Shown here: piece by piece, positions 62,636 to 64,000 of the stretch | Layout of the letters: every line of letters starts with the position of its first letter | Position numbering within the stretch: position 1 is the stretch's first letter | NCBI GenBank assembly: GCA_965203865.1 | Contig: OZ241916.1 | Location: 868,001-932,000, forward strand | DNA: 64,000 nt | Source of the DNA: G965200765 sp965203865 | GTDB lineage: Bacteria > Pseudomonadota > Gammaproteobacteria > Arenicellales > JAJDZL01 | Direction of reading: 5' to 3' | Notes under the pieces: generated by a model | The model's database searches: none | The model's input: the letters and a program-made list of their open reading frames with translations, nothing else | Told to the model about the DNA's origin: nothing | Made by a program: the position numbers and the translations under genes

Positions 62636-63376
62636 GTGTCCCTTAGAGTTGTACTGGTAGAACCAACGCATCCAGGCAATGTTGGCGCTGTTGCGCGAGC
62701 AATGGGTAACATGGGAGTTTCAGAACTAATACTCGTAAATCCAGTTGATTTTCTCAATGAAGAAGCTTTTGCCAGATCGGCAAGCAATGAATCAATACTT
62801 GAAAAAGCTACCGTTTGCGGGAGACTTGAGGAAGCACTTGCCGATTGTTCTTTGATTTTTGGCACCAGTGCCAGATTGAGAACAATTGAATGGCCGTCTC
62901 GCTCGGCAAAAGAGGCGATGAATTCTGCTGCAACGGCAGTATCCAGAGGCAGTAATGCTGCAATTTTATTTGGACCTGAGAGAACAGGGCTTGCAAACGA
63001 AGCTGTGGATTTATGCACTGAATTAATTCGAATCCCTGTTGACGAGAAAGCACCCTCTATCAATCTTGCCGGCGCAGTACTAATCATGCTGTATGAGTAT
63101 CATTTGGCAATGCTGGAACTATCTTCCGCTGGCAAATTGAATGTGGAGGGGAAAGTTTTGGATAGTGCAACCAGTGCACAGATTCAGGGATTTTTCGATC
63201 ACTTGGAAAAAGTGATTCGACAAGTTGAATTTATCGGAAATGAACCTCATACTTCCTTAATGAGAAAAATCAAGAGAATATTTGTTCGCTCCCAGCTTAA
63301 CGAAGACGACGTGAATATTTTGCGCGGCATATTGACTGCTGTAGCAAAAAAGGTTGGCGGCAAAGACTCGCAATGA
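62636..63376 (+). CDS. trmJ: tRNA (cytidine/uridine-2'-O-)-methyltransferase TrmJ
   Basis: A SPOUT-class methyltransferase that modifies position 32 of the tRNA anticodon loop. It opens with LRVVLVEPTHPGNVGAVARA, the characteristic TrmJ start, then SELILVNPVDF, and the knot segment AAILFGPERTGLANEAVDLC followed by RIPVDEKAPSINLAGAV. GTG at 62636 gives 246 residues, the E. coli length; a TTG at 62558 would add 26 residues within the upstream gene and is judged wrong. The C-terminal helical extension (about 165-246) is present. Confidence 0.92.
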   Translation: MSLRVVLVEPTHPGNVGAVARAMGNMGVSELILVNPVDFLNEEAFARSASNESILEKATVCGRLEEALADCSLIFGTSARLRTIEWPSRSAKEAMNSAATAVSRGSNAAILFGPERTGLANEAVDLCTELIRIPVDEKAPSINLAGAVLIMLYEYHLAMLELSSAGKLNVEGKVLDSATSAQIQGFFDHLEKVIRQVEFIGNEPHTSLMRKIKRIFVRSQLNEDDVNILRGILTAVAKKVGGKDSQ

Positions 63377-63398
63377 ATCAGAATTACGGAGGTGAAAA

Positions 63399-64000
63399 CT
63401 GAAGCGTGGATTAAAATGGTTTGTAGTTGTTTTCGCATTGTTGCTGGTCGGGCCAGCGTATTTAATTGTAACTGGTGACAGAATGAGTATGTCGTGGTCA
63501 GCGGCTCGCAACGATTCCGCAAATTTGGCACCAAGCCCATTGGAAGTTAAGGAGTCAATCGTACAGGTTTATGCCGCCAGAGTATGGGGATGGCGAGGAG
63601 CGGTTGCTGTTCATACCTGGATTTCAGTGAAGCCGACCAATGCAGACGAATATACTGTGTACCAAGTAATTGGATGGCGGGCCCGGTACGGTCAAACCCC
63701 ATTGGTCATTCGCGAAGATGTGCCAGACAGACATTGGTACGGCAACCCTCCAGAAATCTTGGTTGACCTTCGGGGAGATGGCGTGGATGAAATCATCAAC
63801 AAGATTCACAAGGCATCTATTGCATATCCTTTTGCGCATGAATATCGTATGTGGCCGGGTCCTAATAGCAATACATATGTTGCCTGGGTTGCACGTCAAG
63901 TTCCTGAATTGCGACTTGACCTCCCGCCTACAGCAATTGGCAAGGACTGGCTAGGTGGAGCGTCTATAGTGGCAAAGGCACCAAGCGGTACTGGCTACCA
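63399..64000 (+). CDS. DUF3750-like membrane-anchored protein, 3' end outside window, CTG start
   Basis: The frame after a TGA at 63393 is open to the window end. It has an N-terminal membrane helix (KWFVVVFALLLVGPAYLIV) and then RVWGWRGAVAVHTWISVKP, WYGNPPEILVDLRG, EYRMWPGPNSNTYVAWVARQ and LPPTAIGKDWL. These segments match DUF3750 proteins, found in many alpha- and gammaproteobacteria and of unknown function. GGAGG at 63388-63392 is six bases before CTG 63399, and no ATG, GTG or TTG lies in frame before the helix, so CTG seems the start codon. The gene follows trmJ after 22 bases. Confidence 0.72.
   Translation, partial: MKRGLKWFVVVFALLLVGPAYLIVTGDRMSMSWSAARNDSANLAPSPLEVKESIVQVYAARVWGWRGAVAVHTWISVKPTNADEYTVYQVIGWRARYGQTPLVIREDVPDRHWYGNPPEILVDLRGDGVDEIINKIHKASIAYPFAHEYRMWPGPNSNTYVAWVARQVPELRLDLPPTAIGKDWLGGASIVAKAPSGTGY

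Overview
The window looks like a mid-GC (mid-40s % by eye) sulfur-oxidising gammaproteobacterium. Pointers are a sox thiosulfate-oxidation cluster, a complete taurine dissimilation set (tpa, ald, xsc, pta), gshB, glnS, a gltX locus with tRNA-Ala and tRNA-Glu, and a suhB-mutS-fdxA run followed by pncC/thpR. The taurine, methylamine-type and ABC-uptake genes fit a marine or animal-associated life, but that is inference. Many genes start with TTG or GTG.

Layout. 1-6036: the end of soxA, a soxK-like gene, soxB, a promoter and soxW, then an outer-membrane channel and a periplasmic adaptor with no pump. 6081-11127: EamA transporter, tRNA-Val, HAD dehalogenase-like protein, MFS transporter, leuCD. 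11128-12110: an AT-rich control region with a long palindrome, a 28-residue membrane peptide, a DUF1127 protein and a strong terminator. 12298-17744: a four-gene operon (HpaB-like oxygenase, RidA, class III aminotransferase, trimethylamine-dehydrogenase-like flavoprotein) of unknown substrate. 17722-25145: HAD protein, alpha/beta hydrolase, then the ald-xsc-pta operon divergent from tpa. 25402-32718: a polyamine-type ABC importer whose last permease carries an extra membrane helix and a repeat tail, followed by a core MetE-like methyltransferase and a CoA-acylating semialdehyde dehydrogenase. 32715-36180: panC, quinone reductase, gamma carbonic anhydrase, sohB. 36688-38407: a Panacea (DUF4065) gene cut by a tnpB element that has 24-bp inverted ends and an 8-bp target duplication. 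38676-43339: VOC protein, glnS, gshB, gltX. 43432-49555: a low-GC defence island (small ORF, DUF1828/1829 protein, XcyI-like restriction enzyme broken by an IS1595-type element, its methyltransferase, a RloA-like ATPase) lying between gltX and tRNA-Ala/tRNA-Glu. 49963-58899: the two tRNAs, M16 protease, pncC, thpR, hydratase, fdxA, mutS, suhB. 59558-60758: a DUF6884 plus GIY-YIG gene pair. 61128-64000: aldehyde dehydrogenase, trmJ, and a partial DUF3750 gene with an apparent CTG start.

How the genes work together. Tpa converts taurine and pyruvate to sulfoacetaldehyde and alanine, Ald regenerates pyruvate, Xsc releases sulfite and acetyl phosphate, and Pta makes acetyl-CoA. No TauABC or TauKLM transporter is visible; the Pot-type importer beside tpa is the obvious candidate. 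MmsA and the second aminotransferase would also let the cell use beta-alanine-like omega-amino acids. The most unusual items are the tnpB element with DDE-transposon-style ends, the permease repeat tail, and the uncharacterised HpaB/RidA/aminotransferase/TMADH-like operon.
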